From positions 868,001-932,000 of the forward strand of contig NZ_JAQQTF010000004.1 of the NCBI RefSeq assembly GCF_028561275.1: DNA of 64,000 nt, given 5' to 3'. The position numbers and the translations under genes were made by a program. The notes under the pieces are model-generated. The model made no database searches. It had not been told where the DNA came from and saw only the letters and a program-made list of their open reading frames with translations. Of the stretch, positions 1-9,636 are shown piece by piece (the first letter of the stretch is position 1; every line of letters begins with the position of its first letter). This DNA comes from Aureisphaera galaxeae. Its GTDB lineage: Bacteria; Bacteroidota; Bacteroidia; Flavobacteriales; Flavobacteriaceae.

Positions 1-501
1 GGGCAAAAGCGTACACAAGTCCTATACGATAAGATCCTTCGGGAAACAGCTCCGGAGGATCCTATTGAAGATTGTCCGCGATGTCCTCAATTGGCAATGA
101 CACAGTTTACGGTCACAAATATGAATCCGAAGGTGATTAATTTGCTGGAGCGATCGGTACTGACGGAGGATTCCATTTCGGTACGCTTATATGCTATTGA
201 TACCGATTACAAGCATTTCGACAATATCCTCGACTTACTCGAACAGACCATTGTAGACAATCTGAAACACAACATGGCCGAACTTCGTGATAAACACGAA
301 TGGTTCGCAGGTTATGTAAGCAGAAGGGAATGCAATGCCGACTGTGAAAATTATTTTACCAAGAGTGCCGATTTTCGGAATCGTGTGGCCTATGCTGAGC
401 TGTTGAATGTATTCGCCTACAGTCAAGAACTGAATAATTTTCAAGGGAGAATCCGGGAACATATCGGTGCTTTGGAAGGAATACTTCAAGAAGCAGAGTA
501 G
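1..501 (+). CDS. Unrecognised protein, 5' end outside the window
   Basis: The reading frame is open from the first base, so the gene begins upstream of the window; the first possible internal start (TTG at 91) is probably not the real one. The visible 166 residues contain a CPRCP motif near residue 27 and further cysteines in RRECNADCE, which could bind zinc, followed by a mostly helical, charged C-terminal half without membrane segments. I do not recognise the family. A strong hairpin terminator follows at 717-747, so this appears to be the last gene of its transcription unit and separate from the metallopeptidase-like gene at 855. Confidence 0.6.
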   Translation, partial: GQKRTQVLYDKILRETAPEDPIEDCPRCPQLAMTQFTVTNMNPKVINLLERSVLTEDSISVRLYAIDTDYKHFDNILDLLEQTIVDNLKHNMAELRDKHEWFAGYVSRRECNADCENYFTKSADFRNRVAYAELLNVFAYSQELNNFQGRIREHIGALEGILQEAE

Positions 502-716
502 GGTCTGTAGGAATAATTTTACAAGTATTTTTTAGGGTCTATCGGGATTTTTCTGTCCGAGGTTGTTTTAGTAGTAAAAGCAGCAAAGTTGTTATGCTAA
601 ATGAAACATAAAGTAAACACACCTAAAAGAGTGTGTCCCTAAAAAGAAACATTTCCCTATGAGAGCTTAACCTGTATTTGTTTAATCCCAACAAGATGTT
701 TTGGTATTGTTGCAAG

Positions 717-755
717 AACCATTCTGGATAGCCCCTCCAGAATGGTTTTCTGTTT
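717..755 (+). terminator. Intrinsic terminator
   Basis: Twelve-base perfect inverted repeat (717-728 with 736-747, seven-base loop) followed by a T-rich run. It lies in the 353-base gap 502-854, which otherwise holds no gene I can support. It probably ends the transcript of the gene at 1-501. Confidence 0.75.
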
Positions 756-854
756 TATGATCTCAAGGATAGGGGAAAACACTCCATAAAAAAGAGGGAA
801 ACAACTATTATATGTATTTGGTAATCAGCTATATTTATAGAAAATAATCTGAAT

Positions 855-1499
855 ATGGCGGAGCGTTGGAATGCTTCTGGTAGAATTAAAGCAAAGTTTG
901 GGGATATTGCCTGGAACTATTCTTTTGTAGTCACATATCATCCAGACAAATGCAGAGTTACTTTCCGGCCTAAAGTACAACTAACCTTTCCTTCGAGTTT
1001 CAAACAAGCAAAAAAAGACAAATATGTCAAGGCCTGGTCTGAGGCTGTTGCCAAAGCCTTTAATAACAAATGGAAGTTGGTACCTGTAGATCCTCAGCGC
1101 TGCGAACAATGTAAAGATGGTATCGATATCCGAGTTCGGGTTAAGTTTGTAACTTCATGGACGTGGACCGATGATCAGGAAGTAACTGTACATGAAGGTG
1201 AGGATAAGGGAAGCAATATGACCAATTGGTATTTGGAGGATGGTGATTTTGGAACTACGGGCAAGATAGGAGGAGTGGTGCATGAAGTATGTCATATGCT
1301 CGGATTGGAAGATGAATATTTGAATGAAAAGCATTATCCAGGTAAAAAAGAAAGTGACTTACCACCAGACCATGCAGATGGTATTATGGACGATCCGAAT
1401 AAACCTGTGTTAGATAGGCATATGGAAATAATGGCATTCAATAAAGCCAAGGTAAACGACCATTTACCCTGTCCAACATATAAATTGGCAAAACAGTAA
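855..1499 (+). CDS. HExxH zinc metallopeptidase-like protein, possible toxin/effector
   Basis: A 214-residue soluble protein without a signal peptide. Around residues 143-153 it carries HEVCHMLGLEDE, a zinc-metallopeptidase signature (HExxHxxGxxD/E) in which the two histidines and the downstream acidic residue would bind zinc and the glutamate would be catalytic. Four cysteines (DKC, RCEQC, PC) may add structural stability. The N-terminal half looks like a beta-rich domain I cannot name. The ATG at 855 is the first start after the terminator at 717-755. The next gene starts 15 bases after the stop and encodes a small acidic protein, an arrangement like secreted metallopeptidase toxin/immunity pairs of polymorphic toxin or contractile-injection systems. 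That role is inferred from gene order only; an ordinary intracellular protease is equally possible. Confidence 0.6.
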   Translation: MAERWNASGRIKAKFGDIAWNYSFVVTYHPDKCRVTFRPKVQLTFPSSFKQAKKDKYVKAWSEAVAKAFNNKWKLVPVDPQRCEQCKDGIDIRVRVKFVTSWTWTDDQEVTVHEGEDKGSNMTNWYLEDGDFGTTGKIGGVVHEVCHMLGLEDEYLNEKHYPGKKESDLPPDHADGIMDDPNKPVLDRHMEIMAFNKAKVNDHLPCPTYKLAKQ

Positions 1500-1514
1500 T
1501 CTAATAATCACAAC

Positions 1515-1910
1515 ATGCAAATAGCCACTTTTATAGATAGTAGAGATGCCACGGCCCAATTTACCTATGGTTTTGGACCGGATGGAAGTGTGTTTGTAGC
1601 CATAGATGATGGAAGTGGAGGTTATACATATAAAATGTTCACTATACGAAAAGTACCAATTCTAGACATCTATAGTTGGCCTATGACGTATGGTGTAGTG
1701 ATGCAACCCGTGAGTCCAGGATCATCCTTGATATTTCAGACCTACGATATTTGGGAAGATCATTTAGAACAATTTCATTTCTTGGACGGACAACCTTTAT
1801 TAGAGAAGCGTGCCGATGCCTTAAAAGCCATTGCTATCGCAGATGCCGATTATTTGAGACCTGCTCCAAAGTGGGTAAGCCTCTATATGGCTGACTTATT
1901 CGGACTGTAG
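1515..1910 (+). CDS. Small unrecognised protein, candidate partner/immunity protein
   Basis: A 131-residue protein with no signal peptide or membrane segment, acidic overall, with an aromatic-rich beta-like N-terminal half (GSGGYTYKMF) and a helical C-terminus. It starts 15 bases after the metallopeptidase-like gene and is almost certainly cotranscribed with it. I do not recognise the family. Size, acidity and position fit an immunity protein, but no diagnostic motif is visible. Just after the stop the nine bases GAGTCCATA occur twice in tandem (1911-1919, 1920-1928). Confidence 0.5.
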   Translation: MQIATFIDSRDATAQFTYGFGPDGSVFVAIDDGSGGYTYKMFTIRKVPILDIYSWPMTYGVVMQPVSPGSSLIFQTYDIWEDHLEQFHFLDGQPLLEKRADALKAIAIADADYLRPAPKWVSLYMADLFGL

Positions 1911-2016
1911 GAGTCCATAGAGTCCATAGTACTTCCCGTTAAATAATAGTTAATTGGCTATTTGTTACTTCTAAAGCAGAATATCTTTAATGATGTTTCC
2001 TGCTAAATGATTCGCA

Positions 2017-2670
2017 ATGAACTATTTTCTTCGATTTTCTGTCTTGATTATGGCACTTTTCATATCGTCTTCCGGGATCTGTCAATATGTTGAAAGCGAA
2101 TGGGAGGATCGTGATACTTGGATGGATGTCAATTTTATTTTTGATCAGGTTGGAATTGAAAAAGGCAGCTATGTAGCAGACATTGGTTGTCATGAAGGAT
2201 ATTTAAGTGTGCATCTTGCCAGAAGAGTAGGGGACTCCGGTAAAATTTATGCGGTAGATGTTAGGGAAGACCGCTTGGAAACGTTACGTGAGAATCTACA
2301 AGACAGAAAGTTGCGTAATGTTGAAGTCATTCTGGGTGACTACGACGATCCTAAACTACCTCGAAATGCGTTGGATGTGGTCATCATCATGGATACCTAT
2401 CATGAAATGGACGATTATAGGACCATTTTAGATCATGTCTACAGTTCGTTAAAACCCAACGGAAAGATTGTCATTGTAGAAAAACTCAAGACACGCATTA
2501 TAGGAAAGTCACGGGATGCGCAAACCAATGCCCATAGTTTGGGAACTGAATATGTGACTGAAGAATTACGGGATGCCGGTTTCCGGGTTATCTACGAAAA
2601 CAATGATCTGGGCGATTGGGAAAATGATACCGACAAGGTGATATGGATGCTGATAGGCAGAAAAACCTAA
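2017..2670 (+). CDS. Secreted class I SAM-dependent methyltransferase
   Basis: A 217-residue protein with an N-terminal signal peptide (about residues 1-23, ending near GICQ), so it is probably periplasmic or membrane-associated. The methyltransferase core follows: SAM-binding motif I is VADIGCHEGYLSVHLA (about residues 53-68), motif II ends in the acidic VDVRED, and motif IV/post-I is VIIMDTYHEM. This is the Methyltransf_11/25 type fold; the substrate cannot be told from the sequence. Exported SAM methyltransferases are common annotations in Flavobacteriia, though SAM supply outside the cytoplasm is puzzling. It converges with the cyclase gene, leaving only 12 bases between the stop codons. 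Confidence 0.8.
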   Translation: MNYFLRFSVLIMALFISSSGICQYVESEWEDRDTWMDVNFIFDQVGIEKGSYVADIGCHEGYLSVHLARRVGDSGKIYAVDVREDRLETLRENLQDRKLRNVEVILGDYDDPKLPRNALDVVIIMDTYHEMDDYRTILDHVYSSLKPNGKIVIVEKLKTRIIGKSRDAQTNAHSLGTEYVTEELRDAGFRVIYENNDLGDWENDTDKVIWMLIGRKT

Positions 2671-2682
2671 GTTTGCTACGTT

Positions 2683-3765
2683 TCAGGAATGCATCAGGGT
2701 GTAGATATTCACTTTGTTTTCTTTTCCTTTTAGCAGTACGTTGCCCATATGTTTGGCTACAAAATTGTTTTGCATACTCAACTGGTCCTTAAGGCTTTCT
2801 GAAATTAATATGGGAACTTCATAGGTATTGCATTCTGCCTGAATTCTTGCCGACGTATTGATGACATCCCCGTGAAAGGCCAATTCTTTTTTCACAACAC
2901 CGACTTCGGCCACCATTAAGGTTCCACCATGCAAACCCGCCTTAAATAGGGGAGTTAGGCCATATTTTTCATTGTAATATGCAGCTTTACTTGCCAAAAA
3001 AGCAGCAAACTCAAAGTACATCTGTACGCAGTTGTTATTGGCCAGCCCTTTTGCATACGGCCAGCTTAATACCGCTTCATCGCCCACATATTGATAGATT
3101 TCTGCAGCGTATTTGGGTACAATTTCATTAAGATCGTAAAAACAGTCCTGAATGAGCTGACTGTATTTAAAATGCCCCAGCTTTTCGGCTATGGTGGTAG
3201 AAGATTGTAGATCTAGAAACATAAAGATGCGTTTCTCTTCCTGAGGTTTTTTATAACGACCTAGGAGCATTTTAAGGAAAACGCCTTTCCCGAATTTCTC
3301 ATTGGCAATTTTAATGAAGGAGAATACGATAGAAACCAATAGTACATATAGCAGTGTGGACATAAAAACTTCATCTTCCCACAAAGGACCTGCGGTGTTA
3401 TCCACATCGATTCCGAATCTCAATTGAATGAGGGATCGAACCAATTGAGAGACTGCGGTAATCGTAAACAGGTATAAGAATGTTTTAAAAAGAATTAAGA
3501 ATCCTATTGACAATCGCTTAGAGGCATATTTCTCGAAAAAATATTCGATATGGGCAAAGAGAAACCCCATAAGGAGTCCGGAAAATGTGAACAATCTTAA
3601 AATGTGTGGCATTTGTAAAATCTCCTGAAAATCGCTGTTTACACTAACGCCTTGGAATTCTGAAAGCCCATAAAACCGGAATATGGAATACAGTACCAGT
3701 GCGATGCACCAGAACACCATGGATCGGATGACTTGCTTGCCGTATTCTTTTAATGACTTATACAT
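2683..3765 (-). CDS. Membrane-bound adenylate/guanylate cyclase (class III)
   Basis: A 360-residue protein with four predicted transmembrane helices (about residues 15-34, 55-77, 86-109, 133-153) and a C-terminal class III nucleotide cyclase domain (about 178-350). Metal-binding aspartates lie in FMFLDLQSS and YVGDEAVLSW, and the region HGDVINTSARIQAEC matches the catalytic NxxxR segment of the family. It should make cAMP or cGMP at the inner face of the membrane in response to an unknown membrane signal. It is transcribed alone. The purine-specifying residues cannot be assigned with certainty by eye, so ATP versus GTP is open. Confidence 0.88.
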   Translation of the reverse strand: MYKSLKEYGKQVIRSMVFWCIALVLYSIFRFYGLSEFQGVSVNSDFQEILQMPHILRLFTFSGLLMGFLFAHIEYFFEKYASKRLSIGFLILFKTFLYLFTITAVSQLVRSLIQLRFGIDVDNTAGPLWEDEVFMSTLLYVLLVSIVFSFIKIANEKFGKGVFLKMLLGRYKKPQEEKRIFMFLDLQSSTTIAEKLGHFKYSQLIQDCFYDLNEIVPKYAAEIYQYVGDEAVLSWPYAKGLANNNCVQMYFEFAAFLASKAAYYNEKYGLTPLFKAGLHGGTLMVAEVGVVKKELAFHGDVINTSARIQAECNTYEVPILISESLKDQLSMQNNFVAKHMGNVLLKGKENKVNIYTLMHS

Positions 3766-3847
3766 TTCACCAAAATCAAATATGGCTTCAAGTTACGATT
3801 TAATTATCTAGAAGGAAATGGAGAGATTGACTCATATTCCTTTATTT

Positions 3848-6358
3848 CTAGTATTTCAAGATCTTTTTCACCTGCGTGGTTCCATTGTCAAAATGAATTT
3901 TAGCCAAATAGAGTCCAGCCGATAATTTACTTAGGTCAATGTTGGTTTGGTTCTCCCAGGTGCCTATAAACTGTCCTTGCGTATTACTCAAATCTATACG
4001 CATAATTCCGCTCTGGGAGTTAAAAGAAACCATGTCACGGGTAGGGTTGGGGTAAAAGGAAAGATTGATGAAGGATGCATCCTCAACACCCAAGAAATCA
4101 AGATTTCTAAACCAAGAGACCTCACCGCTTAGATACGCTGCAGTAACTACATCGGGTCGAGCGTCGCCGGTAACGTCCCTAACATCCAAGGCGCTATATT
4201 CATCTCCCCAAGCCACATTTTGAATAGGACCAAAGGTTCCATTCCCGTCTGTATTTTCATACCAACTCAGATAATATTTTTTCAAGAAGACTATGTCCAG
4301 ATCCCCATCCACATCAATATCTTCGACCTTAAAGTCGACCTCTATCCAATAGTCGCCCGGTTCTGAAATGGGCCTTCTATCGGATTCAAAAGTACCATCG
4401 GCATCAAGGTGTTTCACCCAAAATAGGGAGGGAGGGGTTCCGTAAACAGTTCTTGTTGCTATTAAATCCTTAATTCCGTCGCCATCCATATCTACCATAT
4501 CCCATACGTCAAGCCCCCAGATTATGGAACCTGTTAGTAATAAGGAGGGTGCGGCAAAATCCCCTTGGCCCAAATTTTCCATTACATACAGATCATCTTC
4601 ACCACGGTCTACATACATTATATCCAGATCGGTATCATTGTCATAGTCGAATGTCTTAACCCTAAAAACACCAAAGGGAACCTCCCTTATAATTTGACTT
4701 TCACTAAAATTGCCCTGTCCGTCAAGGTTTTCAAAATATATCATTTCTACAGGGTTGTTATCGGATAAGCTTAGAATATCTAAATCTCCATCGCCTTCAA
4801 TATCCATGGGTACCATGCGATGAAAAGCACGCACGTTATCATCTAGTTCTACGAAATCCCCCATGGTGCCTTGCCCGTCTGTATTGAGAATATATCCAAT
4901 GCGATCATTGTCATAAGAGCTAACCACGAGATCTAAATCATTGTCTGCATCGAGATCTGCAGCAAAAACCTTGGATGGGGAAGGGGTACTTTCAATGTAA
5001 GAGGCCGCTGCAAAAGTTCCATTGCCATCTAAATGCTCCATATAGAATACGCTGCTGGCTTCAGATACCCCAATAATATCCTCATCTCCATCTCCATCAA
5101 GGTCTACCCAAGCTACATCCGTTGTTTCTGTGGTTTCCAGAACCAAACTTTGGGGGTCTTCGAAAGCGGTGCCATTGTTTCTATATAAGTTTATATCGGA
5201 CCTCAAAACGCCGCTCGTACCGCCATCAAAAAATGTATTGACAACATCTAAAAAGCCATTGTTATCCATATCACTAATGGCAAGGTGGTATGGAGCGTTT
5301 TCCGAGTCTAGTTGATCGAAGAGTTCAGGACTACTAAAGGTGCCATTTCCATCGGTATTTATAATTTGATAGATTTGAGATGTTTCCCAGGTGGTATGAA
5401 GAATATCTAAATCGCCATCGTCATCCAAATCGTTTATTTGAAGTTCATCAATTACTGAAAACTGTGATTCTATCTCGGTGGGGGCACTAAAATTACCATT
5501 GCCGTCATTCGCTAACCAAAATAAACCTCCATCGTCAAAGCTTGAAGAAAAGTAGAAAAGATCATCAAAACCATCGCCATTAAAATCTTCGAGCCTAACG
5601 ATGCGTACACGGGTATTGGAAGAAAGGATCATAGTGCCGGAGTCAAAATTTCCAGAACCATCACCCTTAAATATGCGTACACCAAAAAACCCATCATCAT
5701 CAAAGGCAGTTACAATGTCTAGGTGACCGTCATAGTCGGCATCGCGAACCGCAAAGCGGGAATCGAAGTAGAAACCTTCTTCTTGTTCTATAATATCCCT
5801 AGGGGTCCAAGAAGTTCCGGTTCCGTCAGTATTTTCTAGCCATAAAAAATCATTGGGATCTTCGCCAATATCTGCTACGAGATCCATGTCGCCATCTTCA
5901 TCAATGTCTGCGGCCACAATATCATTTCCCCTTGAGCTTCTAAAAACTAATTGTTGCGCATCCCCAAAAGTACCTTGTCCGTCCATATTTTCCCAGATAT
6001 AAACTCTCTGGCTTTCAAAATCGGTACTAACCAAGCTGTAAACATCGAGATCATTGTCCCCGTCAAGGTCCGCAGCGCCAACGCTTTCGCCAACATGCTG
6101 TCTGTCTATGCTATGAACAGCTATAATTTGACCATTACCATGGTTTTCTAGCCATCGTATGGTACTATAACCCTCGGCGGTTATAAGATAATCTAGATCG
6201 CCATCTCCATCCATATCATAGGTTTTTATATCCCTAGGACCATCGATTAGGTAATCTGGAGATGTGAGTTGATTTTTTTCGAAGTCGGTTTGTGAAAATG
6301 TGGTAAATGGAAATAGTAGAAGTACGGCAAGCGCACACAGGAATTTAGAATGAATCAT
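3848..6358 (-). CDS. FG-GAP/VCBS-repeat secreted protein with T9SS sorting domain
   Basis: An 836-residue secreted protein. Signal peptide at residues 1-22, then about fourteen FG-GAP/VCBS-type repeats, each with a calcium-binding-like DxDxDGDxD loop (for example DMDGDGDLDYL near residue 48) and a phrase resembling ENxDGxGTF. Together these suggest a beta-propeller-like adhesin or carbohydrate-contact surface. The C-terminal 70 residues are a type A T9SS sorting domain (FYPNPTRDMVSF ... GLYLAKI ... KKILKY), so the protein is exported by the Bacteroidota type IX system and probably anchored on the surface. No catalytic domain is visible. It stands alone, and the 242 bases before it (6359-6600) show no other gene. 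Confidence 0.9.
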   Translation of the reverse strand: MIHSKFLCALAVLLLFPFTTFSQTDFEKNQLTSPDYLIDGPRDIKTYDMDGDGDLDYLITAEGYSTIRWLENHGNGQIIAVHSIDRQHVGESVGAADLDGDNDLDVYSLVSTDFESQRVYIWENMDGQGTFGDAQQLVFRSSRGNDIVAADIDEDGDMDLVADIGEDPNDFLWLENTDGTGTSWTPRDIIEQEEGFYFDSRFAVRDADYDGHLDIVTAFDDDGFFGVRIFKGDGSGNFDSGTMILSSNTRVRIVRLEDFNGDGFDDLFYFSSSFDDGGLFWLANDGNGNFSAPTEIESQFSVIDELQINDLDDDGDLDILHTTWETSQIYQIINTDGNGTFSSPELFDQLDSENAPYHLAISDMDNNGFLDVVNTFFDGGTSGVLRSDINLYRNNGTAFEDPQSLVLETTETTDVAWVDLDGDGDEDIIGVSEASSVFYMEHLDGNGTFAAASYIESTPSPSKVFAADLDADNDLDLVVSSYDNDRIGYILNTDGQGTMGDFVELDDNVRAFHRMVPMDIEGDGDLDILSLSDNNPVEMIYFENLDGQGNFSESQIIREVPFGVFRVKTFDYDNDTDLDIMYVDRGEDDLYVMENLGQGDFAAPSLLLTGSIIWGLDVWDMVDMDGDGIKDLIATRTVYGTPPSLFWVKHLDADGTFESDRRPISEPGDYWIEVDFKVEDIDVDGDLDIVFLKKYYLSWYENTDGNGTFGPIQNVAWGDEYSALDVRDVTGDARPDVVTAAYLSGEVSWFRNLDFLGVEDASFINLSFYPNPTRDMVSFNSQSGIMRIDLSNTQGQFIGTWENQTNIDLSKLSAGLYLAKIHFDNGTTQVKKILKY

Positions 6359-6600
6359 AGCGGTATTTTTTTCTCTTACGCGGATATCATCTGAGTAAGA
6401 GATGGTTGGTTTCTTTTTACTTAAAGGTAAGAAATTTTTGGATTCGTAATAGGGAAGGATACACGAGCGGCTAGAATGGAACTGTGAAATACCGAAAATC
6501 TGATATGAGCAGGGGATTGTGAAAAAGTCTATTTTACATAATGTAAATTATAGAACAATAAGTGCTTACCCAATTCCCAGTATTATGGCGACTTCTTGGG

Positions 6601-8325
6601 TTATACTGCGATTTCCACATACACCTCATTGTTATTCATTTTTGGGTCTCCAAAATTTGGCTCTTGGCTATCGGTCTCCACCTTTTTAATTCTCCTATTG
6701 ACCAGTACTTTTCTTATTTCTTCCAACTTATTTACATCATAACCGGGAAGTAAAATAGAATTAGTGTACTTTAAAATACTTTCTATATCCTCATCATTTC
6801 TGAACATGGTATCCAATTTTGAGAACTGTTGCTCTGAAATTTTATCTGAATATGGGATCGCTAAATTCTTAAACTCATTAGGGGTTAATTCTAGAACTCC
6901 TCCTCCATAAAACCTTCCTTCCAATTCAGCTAAAACAAAGGTTAAAGAATTATAAAAGGAAAATACAATTTTCCTTATATCATATTCATCTTTAGCATTT
7001 ATTCGATAAAATGAATCTGTAGCCAAAGCCTCAGATTCATTTACAAATATTTTTGGGTAGAGATGACTTCTTTTAATAAACATACCTTCAGAAGCCCATA
7101 CGGAAGGAACATTATACCAGTGTTCCCGTTTTTGCATTTTATATCTTTTGTGAAGTTCCCCTTTACCATCTTCTCTTTCTTCCTCTCCCTTGTAAAAGTA
7201 TTGATTTGCTATTTTACCAAATCTTTTCTTTGGTTGATTTGGGAAGTGTAAGAAGTTTACATTCTTGTTTTCATTTTTCAACTTAGCGAAATCCAAATGA
7301 CAAAAAGAAACTAGATTGGGCACAACATATCCTTTAGGTAATATTGGCTTTACTATATTTTTAAGTCTATTGAGTTTGTAATTAATTAGTGTTTCATCAT
7401 TTACTATAAAATAATCATTCGCAGCTGACACAATTCCAACTTGAGCAGTAGCTGAATAATATTTAATGGAACGAAATGCTTTTTGATAACCATCAATAAA
7501 ATTTAACTCTTCATCCGTTAAAATATAATTTGTCCATTTATCTAATGTAGTTCGATGAATATTGCTATGCTTTTCTGTAAACCTTGGTTCTTTCAAGTCT
7601 TCTAATTCATCCACTTGATAAAAAGAAAATCCATGCTCTTTAGTATTATCGATTCCTTTAATTCCTATTAATGCAACTACATCTTGTTGGATTCCTTCAA
7701 AGATCAATTCATTGAAAGCGAAAACCTCTACTCTATCAAATTCATTAACAATTATAGCTCTTAATTCTTTTGCATATTTAACCTGTAAAACTTCAGAAGG
7801 AATAACGAAACAGAGAATACCATTCCGATTTAAACTCATTATTGCAGCTTCAACGAAGGCAATCCAAATGTTATTAACTTTTCCCTTCGAAGTTATTAGA
7901 TCATTCGAATCTCTAAATTTTTCATGGACTTCATCACAACTTTTAACTTGTGCTTCTTGAAGATTCTTTCTTTTTACATAAGGTGGATTTCCAATGATTA
8001 AAGAATATTTTTTATGTTTTTCTAAAAAAAACTTTAAATAATTTTTACAATACGCTTTAGCTTGAATTTTCCCTGATCTAGGTATTAGATCCAAAGCTTT
8101 ATTTAATTCCTCTTTATTTATATCCAGTAAGTCAATACTTAAATTATGATTAGAATTTAAACTAATATTATCTAATAAAGAAGAAATAAACCGGCCATCT
8201 CCAGAACTTGGCTCTAAAATAGAAATATTGGTTTCCTCTAAGTAATTTTGAGTAATATGCTTTGTCAAAAAATCAGAAAGAATTTTTGGAGTATAATATG
8301 AACCAGTATTTTTTTTGTTAGACAT
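6601..8325 (-). CDS. N6-adenine DNA methyltransferase (TaqI/Eco57I-like), restriction-modification
   Basis: A 574-residue DNA methylase. The N-terminus has the GSYYTP phrase typical of gamma-class N6-adenine methylases. SAM-binding motif I is LEPSSGDGRF (about 37-46) and catalytic motif IV is NPPYVKR (about 113-119). The long C-terminal part (about 270-574) would be a target-recognition domain, with VLELTPNEFKNL near 478-489. I see no PD-(D/E)xK nuclease motif, so cleavage is probably provided by the HNH protein encoded 7 bases upstream. It is the last gene of a five-gene minus-strand operon and should methylate adenines in its target site to protect host DNA. The gene is visibly richer in A+T than the flanking flavobacterial genes, consistent with horizontal acquisition. 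Confidence 0.9.
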   Translation of the reverse strand: MSNKKNTGSYYTPKILSDFLTKHITQNYLEETNISILEPSSGDGRFISSLLDNISLNSNHNLSIDLLDINKEELNKALDLIPRSGKIQAKAYCKNYLKFFLEKHKKYSLIIGNPPYVKRKNLQEAQVKSCDEVHEKFRDSNDLITSKGKVNNIWIAFVEAAIMSLNRNGILCFVIPSEVLQVKYAKELRAIIVNEFDRVEVFAFNELIFEGIQQDVVALIGIKGIDNTKEHGFSFYQVDELEDLKEPRFTEKHSNIHRTTLDKWTNYILTDEELNFIDGYQKAFRSIKYYSATAQVGIVSAANDYFIVNDETLINYKLNRLKNIVKPILPKGYVVPNLVSFCHLDFAKLKNENKNVNFLHFPNQPKKRFGKIANQYFYKGEEEREDGKGELHKRYKMQKREHWYNVPSVWASEGMFIKRSHLYPKIFVNESEALATDSFYRINAKDEYDIRKIVFSFYNSLTFVLAELEGRFYGGGVLELTPNEFKNLAIPYSDKISEQQFSKLDTMFRNDEDIESILKYTNSILLPGYDVNKLEEIRKVLVNRRIKKVETDSQEPNFGDPKMNNNEVYVEIAV

Positions 8326-8332
8326 TATAGCA

Positions 8333-8962
8333 CTATAAACTATTGTAATAATCCATTAAGTCTTTATGAATCAGAACATATTTAAAACTTAAATCTTTGG
8401 CTTTTTCTTCTAATGCCCTATAATCATTCGATTGTTCGTCCATTTTTGATAGTTGCTCAGAATAAGCGAAAATTAGTTTTCGTAGTTGATTGACTTCCCA
8501 AAGAAGTTTTATGGCATAATTTCGTTCATCAAACTTAAATGCTGTATTCCACATCCACTTACCTAATTCGGTCTTCCACATGATACTGCCGTTATTCATT
8601 CTGTAAAGATGATTATCATAATCCGAATTACAAGGATCGATGAATCCCTCATTCTTGTAATTAGGAATATTTACATCCCCTGATGGCCACTTTGATAATT
8701 TGTTGTTATTACAAAACTTGCATGAATAAACTAGGTTTGAATATTCTTCTGTAGAAATTTGACCTAATGGTTCAAAGAGGGACTTCGGAATAAAATGATC
8801 AACTTCATACCAAGTATGTCTATATCCATCATAGGAACCACAATAACCACAATGACAGTGAAAATCTTCCCTTAAATCCGGTTTGTGCTGTGACCATTTT
8901 CCCTTCTTCGGAACTTTTGTGGGATTCTCTCGCCTTTTAGGAAGCTTCTCTCTTACCTTCAC
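8333..8962 (-). CDS. HNH endonuclease, probable restriction enzyme of the operon
   Basis: A 209-residue protein with an HNH nuclease core: CGYCG (C38, C41), EVDHFIPKS (about 53-61, containing the catalytic DH), and CKFCNNNK (about 81-88). The two CxxC pairs would bind a structural zinc. The basic N-terminal 30 residues (KVREKLPKRRENP) may contact DNA. It starts with GTG at 8962, and that GTGA overlaps the stop of the receiver-like gene by four bases, so translation is coupled. With the downstream methylase it makes a plausible two-protein type II restriction-modification pair, although HNH proteins are also effectors of other defence systems. Confidence 0.85.
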   Translation of the reverse strand: MKVREKLPKRRENPTKVPKKGKWSQHKPDLREDFHCHCGYCGSYDGYRHTWYEVDHFIPKSLFEPLGQISTEEYSNLVYSCKFCNNNKLSKWPSGDVNIPNYKNEGFIDPCNSDYDNHLYRMNNGSIMWKTELGKWMWNTAFKFDERNYAIKLLWEVNQLRKLIFAYSEQLSKMDEQSNDYRALEEKAKDLSFKYVLIHKDLMDYYNSL

Positions 8963-9636
8963 TTTTCTTTGTTCTTTTTAATCAGAGATTTCAAGAAATC
9001 TTCTGCCTTTTTCCTGGTTTCAGAAAGATCTTCTAATTTTTCCGAAGAAATTAACTTCTCTGGAACCTCATTTCTTTTAGTTTTATCAAGATCACCAAGT
9101 TCTCTCTGTAGCTTAATCAAATTATCTTCATCAACTATGTTTAGACCTTTTTCTTCTCCTTTTTTTAATATTTCTGATATCCTATTTTTTCTATTATCAA
9201 TACGACCTTTATAACGAACTACACTACTAATTAAGATCTTAATAAAACGCTCTGTTCTATTCCTATCATATTCTTCATCCTCTTTACTTGGGATTTCATC
9301 TTTACTAAAAATTATCTTCAAATCTTCAACATAGTTCTCAGCATCATCCCTTTTATTTGTAAAAATTATACAAGGGAACAAAGGTCTTTTATCATATATT
9401 TCTTTTTCTACTTCTTCTCCATTAAAGAAAACTTTATTTGATTCGTCCAATTTATAATCGATTAATAATAAATCGATATCGGAATTGTAAACTTGCTCCA
9501 TTAATTGATGCAAAGTCATTCCTTCAAAAAAATCATAACCTATAATTTCAATTCCGAATTCACGAAATCTACGTTTGTACTTTCTTACTTGATGCTCATC
9601 CTCATCAATATATCCGAACTTAAGCTTATTTTCCAT
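8959..9636 (-). CDS. Receiver-domain (response-regulator-like) protein without DNA-binding domain
   Basis: A 225-residue protein. Residues 1-120 resemble a divergent CheY-like receiver: an acidic cluster YIDEDEH (about 9-15), a candidate phospho-acceptor D60 in LLLIDYKLDE, a switch-like T in IIFTNKRDDA, and a lysine in FSKDE. The rest (about 120-225) is highly charged, probably coiled coil, and no HTH or other output domain is visible. It overlaps the kinase-like gene upstream by 11 bases and the HNH gene downstream by four. I infer that the double-GHKL protein phosphorylates or otherwise gates it and that it in turn controls the nuclease or methylase. The receiver assignment rests on motif positions read by eye. 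Confidence 0.7.
   Translation of the reverse strand: MENKLKFGYIDEDEHQVRKYKRRFREFGIEIIGYDFFEGMTLHQLMEQVYNSDIDLLLIDYKLDESNKVFFNGEEVEKEIYDKRPLFPCIIFTNKRDDAENYVEDLKIIFSKDEIPSKEDEEYDRNRTERFIKILISSVVRYKGRIDNRKNRISEILKKGEEKGLNIVDEDNLIKLQRELGDLDKTKRNEVPEKLISSEKLEDLSETRKKAEDFLKSLIKKNKEK

Noticed and set aside
1911-1928. Tandem nine-base repeat GAGTCCATA
   Set aside because: Only two copies in a short intergenic spacer; no sign of a repeat family or attachment site.
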